From positions 1,178,001-1,242,000 of the forward strand of contig NZ_CP060707.1 of the NCBI RefSeq assembly GCF_003048675.2: DNA of 64,000 bases, written 5' to 3'. Source of the DNA: Campylobacter concisus (GTDB lineage: Bacteria > Campylobacterota > Campylobacteria > Campylobacterales > Campylobacteraceae). A program made the position numbers and the translations under genes. Positions 55,353 to 64,000 of this stretch are shown here, piece after piece (positions within the stretch are counted from its first letter, which is position 1; the number at the start of each line of letters is the position of its first letter). Below the pieces are notes generated by a model, which saw nothing but the letters and a program-made list of their open reading frames with translations, was not told the DNA's origin and did no database searches.

Positions 55353-55838
55353 TTAGTTCATCTTCGCTTTTGCGTACTCGATAAGGCCACCAGCGTTTAA
55401 AAGCTCTTGCATAAATGGCGGGATAGCGTTAAATTTATACTCCTTTTTTGTACTTTCATTTACGATGACGCCGTTATCTACGTCGATCTTTAGTGTGTCG
55501 CCCTCGTTTATCTCGTCAGTCTCTTTTATCTCAAGTATCAAAAGCCCTGTGTTAAAGCTGTTTCTATAAAAAATCCTAGCAAAGCTCTTAGCCACAACAG
55601 CTGCTATGCCAGCCTCTTTTAGCGCTAGTGGGGCGTGCTCTCTTGAGCTACCACAACCAAAATTTTCGCCAGCTACGATGATGTCGCCTTTTGCTATTTT
55701 TGAGCTAAATTTAGGATCAGCGTCTTCCATGATGTGTTTTGCTAGCTCTTTTTCGTCTGAAGTGTTTAAATATCTTGCGGCGATGATGATGTCGGTGTCG
55801 ATGTTATCGCCAAATTTCCAAACTTTGCCTTGTTTCAT
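55353..55838 (-). CDS. leuD: 3-isopropylmalate dehydratase small subunit
   Basis: Swivel domain partner of LeuC in the isopropylmalate isomerase. The 161 residues show GDNIDTDIIIAARYLN at the N-terminus and the FGCGSSREHAPLAL substrate loop. This is the short LeuD2 type (about 160 residues, as in archaea and Campylobacter). First gene of leuD-leuB-TPR-ciaD-like-cca, behind a TTTTGGTTAAAAT promoter. Confidence 0.95.
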   Translation of the reverse strand: MKQGKVWKFGDNIDTDIIIAARYLNTSDEKELAKHIMEDADPKFSSKIAKGDIIVAGENFGCGSSREHAPLALKEAGIAAVVAKSFARIFYRNSFNTGLLILEIKETDEINEGDTLKIDVDNGVIVNESTKKEYKFNAIPPFMQELLNAGGLIEYAKAKMN

Positions 55839-55869
55839 TTTTAACCTTTAGTTTTGTAAATTTGGGCTG

Positions 55870-55882
55870 ATTTTAACCAAAA
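55870..55882 (-). promoter_or_regulatory. Extended -10 promoter of the leuD operon
   Basis: The minus strand reads TTTTGGTTAAAAT, with TAAAAT at 55875 to 55870, 32 bases before the leuD ATG. No attenuator hairpin was recognised. Confidence 0.6.
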
Positions 55883-56119
55883 GAAGCTAAATAAATAATC
55901 AAAACTCGGCAACTATCGGTTAGTGTGAGTAAATTTAAGGTCTTTTAAACGATGTGCATGAGCTAAAAATTTAAGTCTTACTAAATTTAGTGGCGAAATA
56001 GCTAAAAAGCAAAAATAAAAACATGCACCGCCTAGTTTAGCAGTTAATGTCGATGCTCAGTTTTATCAAGCCAGCTAGCCTCCGCCAGCAGGATTGTAAA
56101 TTTAAGAGCGGTTATTTTA

Positions 56120-56972
56120 TTAGTAGTATTCGTAGCTAATTTCTAGCTTTTTATATAGTCCTATTTCCGTTATATCGCCGTTTTCGTAGTATTTGTCAGC
56201 AGGCTTAAATTTGACCGAGGTTTTATGCGTCAAGTTTCCCCGCTCGTCCCTGCTTATATCCTTAAACTGCAAGATTTGCCAGATTTTTGCCTCAGAGCCA
56301 AAGTAATTTACCGACGTATACTCCATTTCATCGCCATTTGCTGCGTAGTAATAAACCCATTTTGAGCCCGGCGATTGCGTGATTTTTTTCATATTCGCCA
56401 TTTGGTTTGCGCTCAAAGCTTATCACTATGCCGTTGCGCGGCTCCATATTATTTTCTATCCGCATTAAAGTGCCATTTTCGTCGTAGACGTAGCTATCGT
56501 CTATCACTAGTTCCCTGCCCGAATACACAGCCCGAGCGATCATTTTGCCGTCCTTGCCGTAGGTAGTTTTCTCCGTGCGCGGGTAAAATTTATCCTCGAT
56601 ATACTGCTCTTTGGCCGTCTCGACTAAATTTTCGCCGTCAAATTCGTATTCGTAGAGATAAACGGCGCTATCTTGATATTTTTTGCGCACTAGTCCGTCT
56701 TTGCCGTACTCAAACAAAACCGAGCTATTTGGTACGCCGTTTATATGCTCGGTTTCTTGCACTATATAGCCGTTTTCGTTAAACTCCGTCCGCTTTACGC
56801 GCGTATTTTCTAATGCGCCAGAGCCGTCCGTAGAGTATTCATACTCCGTAGCCGTCATGCTTTTGACCTCGCCTTTTAGATCCTTTTTGCTCCAGTCGCT
56901 TTGCGGTAAAACGGCCGAATTTAGAAAGCAAATCGCTGATGCCGCCACTAAGATAGCCTTTAAAATTTTCAT
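56120..56972 (-). pseudogene. Secreted YD-repeat-like protein, frameshifted at an A7 tract
   Basis: Begins with a signal peptide (MKILKAILVAASAICFLNS) and continues with short repeated strands of YxYD-Gx type (YGKDGLVRKKY; TTYGKDGKMIARAVY; YVYDENGTLMR), like WD/YD-type or MORN-like repeats. The first frame stops after about residue 214, and a second frame carries the rest (KITQSPGSKWVYYYAANGDE). The switch is at the T7/A7 tract at 56383-56389. Removing one base would give a single 283-residue protein. The gene is 853 bases, one more than a multiple of three. Its base composition is GC-richer than its neighbours. Function unknown; phase variation or a sequencing error are alternatives to decay. 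Confidence 0.7.
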
Positions 56973-56996
56973 TTTTATCCTTTTTAAACCATGCGT

Positions 56997-57002
56997 ATCA
57001 TA
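56997..57002 (-). promoter_or_regulatory. -10 element of the 56-kb gene
   Basis: TTTTTGAGTATGAT on the minus strand places TATGAT 25 bases before the ATG at 56972. AAGGA precedes the start. Confidence 0.4.
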
Positions 57003-57120
57003 CTCAAAAAGCGGTATAGTCAGTAAAATTCTGGCTTTTATGAGCTTAAAAATGCACTTAAACTGGCTTAAGTTTTAAGCAAGTCTGAGGTGAATTTACA
57101 TTTTTTGGGGTTTAATAAAT

Positions 57121-58014
57121 TTAAGCCTTTGCCCTTTGCAAAATTTCTTTCATCTCATCTTCACTAAGTGGCTCAACAAGCACGTTTGCAGCGTCGATGA
57201 AGTGGTATTTTTCTTTTGGTAAATTTGCCATGAAAGCTCCATATTCGCACTCATCAAGCACTTGAGCGTTACTATCATCCACGCCCACAACTAGCGTAAG
57301 CACCCATCGCGATACCTTGCGATCTCCAAGCGCCTCTTGTGCCTGCCACGACGGAGATGGAGCATAAGGCAAGATAGTCGGTAAATTTTCACTAAGCGTA
57401 TATGTGCCAAGAATTTCGTTGCCGTCTTTGTCTTGATAGAGGTGCTCTTTTGCGCTGTATGCGTCAAGATACTGCACCTGCCTCATCATCTCATCAAATT
57501 TAGCCGCAGGGCTGGCACTGGCAAAGATTTCATCTACCATAACCGCGTCAAACGCCACGTCTCGCTCCACGCCAGAGATATAAAGCGTTTGATTTTTCTC
57601 TTTTATATCTTTTAACGCCTCAAGCCCCCACATGATGTCAGTCTCGTAGTCAAATTTTAAAATTTGCTCACTATCATAAATTTTTTCGTTGTCGCACTCT
57701 ATTTTTGAGCCTGTTTGGGCTGAGAGCTTTGAGAGTAGCTCAAGCGCGATCTGCCAGTCGCCAACGCCACTTGGAGTATAAACACGCACGATATACTCGC
57801 CATTTTCGTAGTTTAGCTCAAAGCCACGAGCGCTCTTTTGCCACACGCCTGCTATCATCACGTCAGCACCAAGCTCATTTGCGCTTGGCTCTTCTTGCTC
57901 GCTGTTAAAAAAGAAAAGCCCCTCAACAAGAGCTGAAATTTCACGTTCGCTTAGCGCCTTTGCGTATCCGCCAAGTAGTTTCTTTTTATTTTTTACACTA
58001 AATGTTAAACTCAT
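57121..58014 (-). CDS. DUF4299-family protein
   Basis: A 297-residue cytoplasmic protein with no signal peptide. The start MSLTFSVKNKKKLLGGYAKA matches the DUF4299 family as I recall it, in which the function is unknown. Other visible segments are NYENGEYIVRVYTPSGVGDW and SRWVLTLVVGVDDSNAQV. AAGGAG lies 8 bases before the ATG, a strong ribosome site. It belongs to the accessory stretch after leuD. Confidence 0.72.
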   Translation of the reverse strand: MSLTFSVKNKKKLLGGYAKALSEREISALVEGLFFFNSEQEEPSANELGADVMIAGVWQKSARGFELNYENGEYIVRVYTPSGVGDWQIALELLSKLSAQTGSKIECDNEKIYDSEQILKFDYETDIMWGLEALKDIKEKNQTLYISGVERDVAFDAVMVDEIFASASPAAKFDEMMRQVQYLDAYSAKEHLYQDKDGNEILGTYTLSENLPTILPYAPSPSWQAQEALGDRKVSRWVLTLVVGVDDSNAQVLDECEYGAFMANLPKEKYHFIDAANVLVEPLSEDEMKEILQRAKA

Positions 58015-58033
58015 AAATTCTCCTTTTTTTGCT

Positions 58034-58299
58034 CTAAAATGTCATCACCTGATCGCACTCTCTCACCCACTCGGACAAGATATCCATGCTACCTTTCACC
58101 TCAGCCTCAAAATAAGGCTCTCCCACATGCAAACCACACCTTGTTTGGCAGCTACCACAAACCTTAAGCATCGCGCACCAGCGTAAAGCTCTTCTAGCAT
58201 CGCCACAAGACCCGCGTCGTAGTTTTCTGGCTTTTTGGTGCTATTTCGCGCAAGATCGACTGCGCGTTTGGTAGTGCAAACTGGGCAAATTTTAGCCAA
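58034..58299 (-). pseudogene. Remnant of a DsrE-family sulfur-relay protein
   Basis: Two frames together spell the core of a DsrE/DsrF-like protein. From the upstream frame comes AVDLARNSTKKPENYDAGLV; from a second frame come MLKVCGSCQTRCGLHVG and SMDILSEWVRECDQVMTF, ending at the stop 58036-58034. The switch is at about 58171-58180. A one-base insertion there (or two-base deletion) restores KVCGSC after the ELYAGA segment. The N-terminal ~35 residues of the family are absent or unrecognisable. Frameshifted and 5'-truncated, so probably dead. Confidence 0.65.
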
Positions 58300-58321
58300 G
58301 CTAGGTAAAAAGGGGATAAAT

Positions 58322-58921
58322 TTATCTAAAAAGCAAGAGCACGCCGATCGTGCAGACTATGATGGCGGTACAAATTTCAAGTAGTCTTAGGTGCGTTTGT
58401 AAAAATTTCTTTAGCATAGCTCCGCCAAGTGCGTAGATATTTAGCGATAAAAACTCGATGAAAACGAGCGTTACGGTGATAACGCACATGCGAACTAGGC
58501 TAAATGGGGCGTCTTTGTCTAAAAATGTAGGCAGCAAGGCTGATAAAAATATCCACGCCTTTGGATTTGAGACGCTAACGATGAAGCCATTTATAAACAT
58601 CTGCTTTTTGCTTGGCAAATTTGAGACATTTGTAATGCTAAGCTCGCCCTTGCCAAAAAAGAGCATGACGCCAAGATAGAGCATATAAAGGCCTGCGATG
58701 ATATTTAGCACCTTAAATGCGTACTCAAAATGATGTAGCACCGCGCCTACGCCCAGCATACAGCTAAATGAGACAAAAGCGATCGCCAAAAGCTGCCCAG
58801 CCATCACGAAAAACGAGTGTTTGTAGCCAAGGCTCATGCCAACGCTCATCGCATAGGTCATGTTGATGCCTGGCATCATGGAGATCGGGAAAATCGTGAC
58901 AAAAAAGAGCAAGAAATTCAT
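58322..58921 (-). CDS. LysE-family amino-acid exporter
   Basis: Inner-membrane exporter with six helices and 199 residues. The opening FFVTIFPISMMPGINMTYAMSVGMSLGYKHS has the family's N-terminal PGP-like turn in the form MMPGINM. The middle has GLYMLYLGVMLFF and ISVSNPKAWIFLSALLP, the RhtB/LysE conserved segment. The exported compound cannot be told. AAGG lies 7 bases before the ATG. Confidence 0.85.
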   Translation of the reverse strand: MNFLLFFVTIFPISMMPGINMTYAMSVGMSLGYKHSFFVMAGQLLAIAFVSFSCMLGVGAVLHHFEYAFKVLNIIAGLYMLYLGVMLFFGKGELSITNVSNLPSKKQMFINGFIVSVSNPKAWIFLSALLPTFLDKDAPFSLVRMCVITVTLVFIEFLSLNIYALGGAMLKKFLQTHLRLLEICTAIIVCTIGVLLLFR

Positions 58922-59206
58922 GAAGCGCCTTAAAAATTTAGTGAAATGCTAAATCAAAATCTATAAATTTATGATAAAAGAGCGCTTTATTAGCAAATTT
59001 AACCTGCTTTTGGACGTGAGGAATTTGGCTTTTGGTGCTAGACATATAAATTTAATAAATTTAGCGCAAAAACAAGGGCGATTTTGTGTGTATTTCACAG
59101 CCTAGATGGCAAATTTAGCTTTTGATATAAAGGCACTCTATAAATTTATTTGCCACAAAAGCTAGCTAAATTTAGAGCAAAATAGCCCCACTAAAAATTT
59201 AGAAAT

Positions 59207-59698
59207 TTAGGCTATTACGATTAACACGCCAAGCCCATTACTCGCGGCTTTTTGATAAAAATTTAAAAGCCCGGCAAAATGCTCTTTTAGCTTTTCTTTT
59301 ATATCTTCAAATTCACTCTCGCATCCAAAAATATTAGGATATGTCTTTGAGCTAGCAAATTCTTTTAAATTTATCTTTGCTAAAAGTGCGTTGATATCAA
59401 CATTTTTCAACGTCTCAGCCACCTCTTTTGCATCCGAAGCGTTAGCATAAGAGATCATCTCGCTTAGCTCTTCGTTTAAGGCACTACGCCCAAAAATAGC
59501 CCAGCTAAAAGGCTCTTTTGAGCTAAAAATATCGCCAGCCTTAAGCCTCTCCTGAAAATTTGTGCCAGTTAGCATTTTACAAATCGCGTCCCAAAAATTA
59601 CCCATGTCGTATTCGTCCAAAAGTTCGCCGCCACCGCCATTTTTGATCTTTTCTATATCATCTTGCGAGTAGGCATAGTAGTGCGCGCTGATCCCCAT
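59207..59698 (-). CDS. DUF1877 (YfbM-like) protein
   Basis: A 163-residue cytoplasmic protein similar to E. coli YfbM: MGISAHYYAYSQDDIEKI at the start, WDAICKMLTGTNF in the middle (family WDFLHFGLTGT), SKEPFSWAIFGRSAL, and a final helix LLNFYQKAASNGLGVLIVI. The family role is unknown, though members turn up near toxin-immunity loci. AAGG precedes the ATG by 8 bases. Confidence 0.82.
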   Translation of the reverse strand: MGISAHYYAYSQDDIEKIKNGGGGELLDEYDMGNFWDAICKMLTGTNFQERLKAGDIFSSKEPFSWAIFGRSALNEELSEMISYANASDAKEVAETLKNVDINALLAKINLKEFASSKTYPNIFGCESEFEDIKEKLKEHFAGLLNFYQKAASNGLGVLIVIA

Positions 59699-59737
59699 TT
59701 TAGAGCCTTAAATTTAATGTAAATTTGAAAAAGAGAG

Positions 59738-59766
59738 GGCGGAGCTATAAATTTAATTGTTCCGCC
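59738..59766 (-). terminator. Terminator after ansB
   Basis: GGCGGA and TCCGCC (with two further pairs) close a 13-base loop. On the minus strand a T-rich CTCTCTTTTTC follows. It sits 40 bases past the asparaginase stop. Confidence 0.7.
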
Positions 59767-59805
59767 GTAATATTAAATAAGTGCAAATATCGCTAGACGC
59801 TGCGC

Positions 59806-60867
<1,062 letters not shown>

Positions 60868-60884
60868 TTAAAATTTGCTAGAGC

Positions 60885-60890
60885 ATTATA
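60885..60890 (-). promoter_or_regulatory. -10 element of ansB
   Basis: A perfect TATAAT on the minus strand, 32 bases before the ansB ATG. Confidence 0.5.
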
Positions 60891-60937
60891 ACGTCCTTTA
60901 TTTAAAAAATTTATTAATTTTTAAAATTTATATTTAT

Positions 60938-61273
60938 TTAAAAAATTCTTATCAAAAGCATATAAATTCCAGTTGAAACGACTATGCTAAGAAGGGCATT
61001 TTTAAATTTCAAATGCACCAAAACAGCCGTAAAAACCGCCACTATCTCGCTTAAGCCGTATGGAAACTCGCTAAATTTTGTATCTTTTAGCCCGTAGCAG
61101 ACCAAAACGACCATTATCATCATACCCATGTGCTTCTCAATGGCGTCTAAATAAGGATTTGACTTATAGTTTCTTAACGCATAAAATGGCGTCGCCCTCG
61201 TTATAAAAGTAGCCAAGGCGCTTAAAAGCACCGCCACAAAAAGCACCATTTCACTTGAGCTTACACTTATCAA
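60938..61273 (-). CDS. azlD: AzlD-family branched-chain amino acid exporter subunit
   Basis: Small partner of AzlC. The 111 residues have about four helices, including EMVLFVAVLLSALATFITRATPF, with the conserved RxxPF, here ITRATPFYALR. It overlaps azlC by 4 bases. The pair would export branched-chain amino acids or related compounds. Confidence 0.85.
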   Translation of the reverse strand: MISVSSSEMVLFVAVLLSALATFITRATPFYALRNYKSNPYLDAIEKHMGMMIMVVLVCYGLKDTKFSEFPYGLSEIVAVFTAVLVHLKFKNALLSIVVSTGIYMLLIRIF

Positions 61274-61932
61274 ATTTTATCCTTAAACAAAAGCAAAAAT
61301 ACAAAACAAAGCGCCATCGAGCCAACCAGCACAAATTTAGCTGGAAATAGGCTCACTCCAAGCACGCCAAAAAAGACCGCCGCAAAGAGCACGCGGTAGT
61401 TTTTATCATTTTTAAACATCTCGATGACGATCACTATAAAAAGCGAGGTCAAACTAAACTCAAGCCCCCTTGTATCGGCCTTGATAAAGTCACCAAGTAT
61501 CGCTCCAAGAAGCGTCCCAGCCGCCCAGTATGACCAAGATAGGATATTTAGCCAGGTAAAGACAAAACTTCGATCACTAGCCTCTTTTAGCCCCAAATTT
61601 TTAAATATCGCAAAGGTCTCATCTGTTAGCAAAGCGATGTTTAAGAGCTTAAATTTGATCCCGCTATACTCTTTTAAAAGTGAAATCCCATAAAAAGTGT
61701 GACGCAAATTTACAAGATAGCTCACGATAAAGACTTCAACGTAGCTCGTGCCAACACTAAAGAGCGAAAGCATCATAAACTGCGCTGCTCCGCCGTATCC
61801 AAGCATGCTAAGCGCCATAGCTATAAATGCGCTCACTCCCATGCTCTTTGCCAGCACGCCAAAGGCGACACCAAGCGGAAAATAGCCCATAAAGATAGGA
61901 ATGGATAGTTTAAAAACGTAGTTAAATGTCAA
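61270..61932 (-). CDS. azlC: AzlC-family branched-chain amino acid exporter subunit
   Basis: The larger subunit of the AzlCD permease: 220 residues, about seven helices. IPIFMGYFPLGVAFGVLAKSMG at the N-terminus and GYGGAAQFMMLSLFSVG match the family, and VNLRHTFYGISLL is the conserved loop. It is first in the two-gene unit and has its own promoter. Confidence 0.9.
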   Translation of the reverse strand: MTFNYVFKLSIPIFMGYFPLGVAFGVLAKSMGVSAFIAMALSMLGYGGAAQFMMLSLFSVGTSYVEVFIVSYLVNLRHTFYGISLLKEYSGIKFKLLNIALLTDETFAIFKNLGLKEASDRSFVFTWLNILSWSYWAAGTLLGAILGDFIKADTRGLEFSLTSLFIVIVIEMFKNDKNYRVLFAAVFFGVLGVSLFPAKFVLVGSMALCFVFLLLFKDKI

Positions 61933-61957
61933 ATTTCACCTTCATAAAAAAGCCGAA

Positions 61958-61966
61958 ATATTAGCA
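61958..61966 (-). promoter_or_regulatory. Extended -10 promoter of azlCD
   Basis: TTTTTGCTAATAT on the minus strand places TAATAT about 26 bases before the azlC ATG. Confidence 0.45.
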
Positions 61967-61988
61967 AAAATTTAAAAATTTTAGGATA

Positions 61989-62009
61989 AAGGCTAGAAAT
62001 TCTAGCCTT
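61989..62009 (-). terminator. Terminator after the MBL-fold gene
   Basis: AAGGCTAG and CTAGCCTT close an AATTT-type loop; T-rich sequence follows on the minus strand. It lies 19 bases past the stop of the 62-kb gene and upstream of the azlC promoter. Confidence 0.75.
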
Positions 62010-62027
62010 GTAGGGTAAAATTTGAGA

Positions 62028-62879
62028 TTAAAATTTGATGATTTCGCCGTCATTTGGGATAGTGATCTTACTCTCTATGCCTTCTTTTTTAACAAATTCA
62101 CGAAGATCTTTACGGCTTACACTTGTGTGATTTACGGCGTCCATATGCACTGCAATGATAGTCGCGCCGTTAAGAACTTTTGCGGCGTGAGCTACGTCGG
62201 CTTTGCCCATTATGATACCGTTGTCAGGAAATGCTAGCACGCGAGCGTCGCCCGTATTCATCACGACCACGCTAGGATTAAATTTGTTTAGAGCCTTATT
62301 TACGTCCGCAGTCCAAAGCGTATCGCCCATGACGTAAAGAGTTTTATGCCCCTTGGCTTCAAACACTACACCCATCGCATCGCCCAAAATAGCACCAAGC
62401 TGCTTATTTTCATACATCTCTGCTGTGCCGTGAGCGCCGCCTGCTTTATATAGTTTCACTCCTTTAAATTCAGCCGATTCGTCTAGCACTCTTACGTCTT
62501 TAAAGCCTTGCTTTTTGATTAGCGCCGCATCATCGTTATGCTGAGCAAAGATAACGATATTTTTAGGTAAAATTTCAGCCGCGACCTCATCCCAGTGATC
62601 AGGATGCGTGTGCGTAACGATGATCGCATCGACGCCCTTATACACCTCTTTTGCATCCATAGGAAGTTCTATCAAAGGATTTCTAAGGTGTGAGTTTAGC
62701 GTCCCCTCAAAGCCAGGATATTTACCCTTTGGTGCAAGATACGGGTCGAGCAGAAAGTTCACTCCCGCATAGTTTATCTTTGCGGTAGCGTTTCTGATAT
62801 GCTGAAAGCTGTCTTGTGCGTTTGCCGCGCTAAAGCCCAAAAATAGGGCGATTAAAAATAAAATTTTGTTTATTTTCAT
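62028..62879 (-). CDS. Secreted metallo-beta-lactamase-fold hydrolase
   Basis: A 283-residue periplasmic hydrolase. Signal peptide at residues 1-21 (ends GFSAANA). The metal motif HxHxDH is THTHPDHWDEV near residue 92, and later metal ligands lie in AGGAHGTAE, VMGDTLWT and AVHMDAVNH. This is the UPF0173/UlaG-like branch; its substrate is unknown. AAGGAG precedes the ATG. Confidence 0.85.
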   Translation of the reverse strand: MKINKILFLIALFLGFSAANAQDSFQHIRNATAKINYAGVNFLLDPYLAPKGKYPGFEGTLNSHLRNPLIELPMDAKEVYKGVDAIIVTHTHPDHWDEVAAEILPKNIVIFAQHNDDAALIKKQGFKDVRVLDESAEFKGVKLYKAGGAHGTAEMYENKQLGAILGDAMGVVFEAKGHKTLYVMGDTLWTADVNKALNKFNPSVVVMNTGDARVLAFPDNGIIMGKADVAHAAKVLNGATIIAVHMDAVNHTSVSRKDLREFVKKEGIESKITIPNDGEIIKF

Positions 62880-63049
62880 TATTTCTCCTTGTAAAATTTA
62901 CTAACTAAAAATACCAAAAAAGGCTAAAAATATATTTAAAAGAGTTAAATTTAAAGAATAGATTTTGTTCTTATAAATTTAATGACCTTTTCGCATTTTA
63001 AAACTAAATTTTTATAAAATAACAACAAAATTTATAAAGAAAAATTTCT

Positions 63050-64000
63050 ATGAAAAAGATAGTTTTACTAATATTTTTTTAACACTAAATTTAATAGCCT
63101 TAACAACAAATCCAAAGATCAAAATCCCTCAAGCAAATAGCTGCAATATCGAGGATAACTGCATTGATTTTAGCCGCAAATATAGTGATGATGAGTATAA
63201 AAGGCTATTTGGAATTTACAAAAGTGAGTGCGAGGTTAAAAATTTAGACGCATGCATCTATCTGGCTGAGTTTTACAAAAGCGGACTTGGCGTAAAAAAA
63301 GACGCGACAAAATCACTAGAAATCCTTAACAGAACTTGCGATGAAAATAACAAATTTGCCTGCCACAACCTTGGTGTTGAGTATCAAGAGATGAAAGATC
63401 ACAAAATGGCTTTAGAAGCTTTTAAAAAAGGCTGCGATCTAGCTTTTATACAAAGCTGTTTTAACGTCGCAGTTTTATATAATAACGGCGGCGGCGTAAA
63501 AAGAGACTACAAAAAGGCTGCTAAAATTTACAAAGAAGTTTGCGAGCAAAATTTCTATGAAGGATGCTACAACCTAGCGGTTTTATACCACAACACGCCT
63601 GGCGTAAAGCGCGACTACAAAGAAGCGGTAAAGCTTTACAAAAAGGCTTGTGATGGCGACTTTAGCATCTCTTGCTGCAACCTAGCGAGCTTGTATCAAG
63701 AGCAAAAGAGTATGAAAAGGCTAGCAAGCTCTATTTTAAAGCTTGCAAGCTTGACTTTGCCGATGCTTGCAATAACCTAGCCAGCCTTTATGACGACGCT
63801 CTTGGCGTAGAAAAAGACGATGAAGTGGCGTTTAGATACTACAACAAAGCGTGCAGGCTAGATAGCGCAAGTGGGTGCAAACATCTTGCATACTTTTACT
63901 ATCATGGTATAGGCACAAAAAAGGATAAAAAGCTGTCAAAAAAAGAGCTTAACAAAGCTTGCAAGCTAGGCCTTAAAGAGGCTTGCGAGATAGTTAGAGA
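63050..64000 (+). pseudogene. Sel1-repeat (HcpA-like) protein with two frameshifts, cut by window end
   Basis: Cysteine-rich Sel1/HcpA-type repeat protein, normally secreted. From the ATG at 63050 the signal peptide reads MKKIVLLIFF and hits a stop just after a T7 tract (63074-63080). One more T would join it to a frame with LTLNLIALTTN and about 20 Sel1-type helices (KSGLGVKKDATKSLEILNR; NNGGGVKRDYKKAAKIYKE). At about 63703-63706 a second one-base loss (A4 for A5) shifts to the frame of YEKASKLYFKACKLDF and on to the edge. Both are single-base losses in homopolymers. It could be a decayed gene or a phase-variable one. Confidence 0.65.

Noticed and set aside
55883-56119. Search for a leucine leader peptide or attenuator before leuD
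   Set aside because: A 17-codon frame rich in Phe/Leu lies upstream of the leuD promoter and would not be in its transcript. No stem-loop series was seen.
58971-59105. 44-codon plus-strand frame between LysE and DUF1877
   Set aside because: It has an ATG and a protein-like translation, but no Shine-Dalgarno or promoter, and is composed of the same AAATTT-type sequence as the 3-kb block.

Overview
The window is a stretch of a Campylobacter chromosome, most likely from the C. concisus group. The evidence is the AT-rich composition with AAA-TTT (Lys-Phe) and AAT-TTA (Asn-Leu) codon habits, the flagellar and heptose gene sets, and local gene orders that I recall from C. jejuni (gmhB-hldD-hldE-gmhA next to a cytochrome c; yajC-secD-secF-leuS-lptE-folC-mfd; uvrD-truB-csrA-ispE-smpB; flgB-flgC-fliE-ftsI; cca next to ciaD). 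The species is an inference, since no rRNA or tRNA gene is present to anchor it.

Layout. 0-3.1 kb: panC (cut by the window edge), rimO and tilS, forward. 3.1-4.15 kb: about 1 kb without an intact gene, packed with AAATTT motifs, internal repeats and protein-like open stretches on the minus strand. 4.15-8.0 kb: a reverse operon for ADP-heptose synthesis (gmhB, hldD, hldE, gmhA) ending in an SseB-like gene. 8.1-10.7 kb: cytochrome c, a putative membrane-anchored nuclease, and cysK-cysE. 10.8-24.1 kb: one tightly packed reverse operon of eleven genes (yajC, secD, secF, a small membrane protein, leuS, lptE, a diguanylate cyclase, folC, mfd, a DUF815 ATPase, magIII). It joins protein export, translation, LPS assembly, signalling, folate metabolism and DNA repair. 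24.1-28.1 kb: lnt, metK, sstT. 28.2-35.4 kb: pepF, an SspB-like gene, a UvrD-type helicase, truB, csrA, ispE, smpB and a thioredoxin lipoprotein. 35.4-39.1 kb: flgB-flgC-fliE-ftsI behind a sigma-54 promoter, then an unknown gene with its own sigma-54 promoter. 39.1-46.9 kb: hemH, an oxidoreductase, alaS, a membrane protein, maf, PBP1A and a ComEA-like protein. 47.0-48.3 kb: a wrecked phosphoethanolamine transferase gene. 48.4-55.8 kb: glyS with an overlooked 51-codon gene in front, a secreted endonuclease/phosphatase, trmL, and the leuD-leuB-TPR-ciaD-like-cca operon. 55.9-64 kb: an accessory stretch of small orphan families (DUF4299, DUF1877, LysE, AzlCD, secreted MBL hydrolase, periplasmic asparaginase, Sel1 repeats) containing several frameshifted genes.

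The first 55 kb apart from the eptC-like gene is intact housekeeping sequence. Broken reading frames concentrate in surface or accessory genes: eptC, the gene at 56.1 kb, a DsrE-family remnant and a Sel1-repeat gene. No CRISPR array, insertion sequence, prophage, tRNA or rRNA was seen. The best leads are the sigma-54-driven unknown gene at 38.6 kb, the SspB-like protein at 29.9 kb, the ciaD-like gene at 53.6 kb, the membrane-tethered PD-(D/E)XK-like protein at 8.4 kb, the hidden small membrane gene before glyS, and the repeat-rich decayed block at 3.1-4.15 kb.
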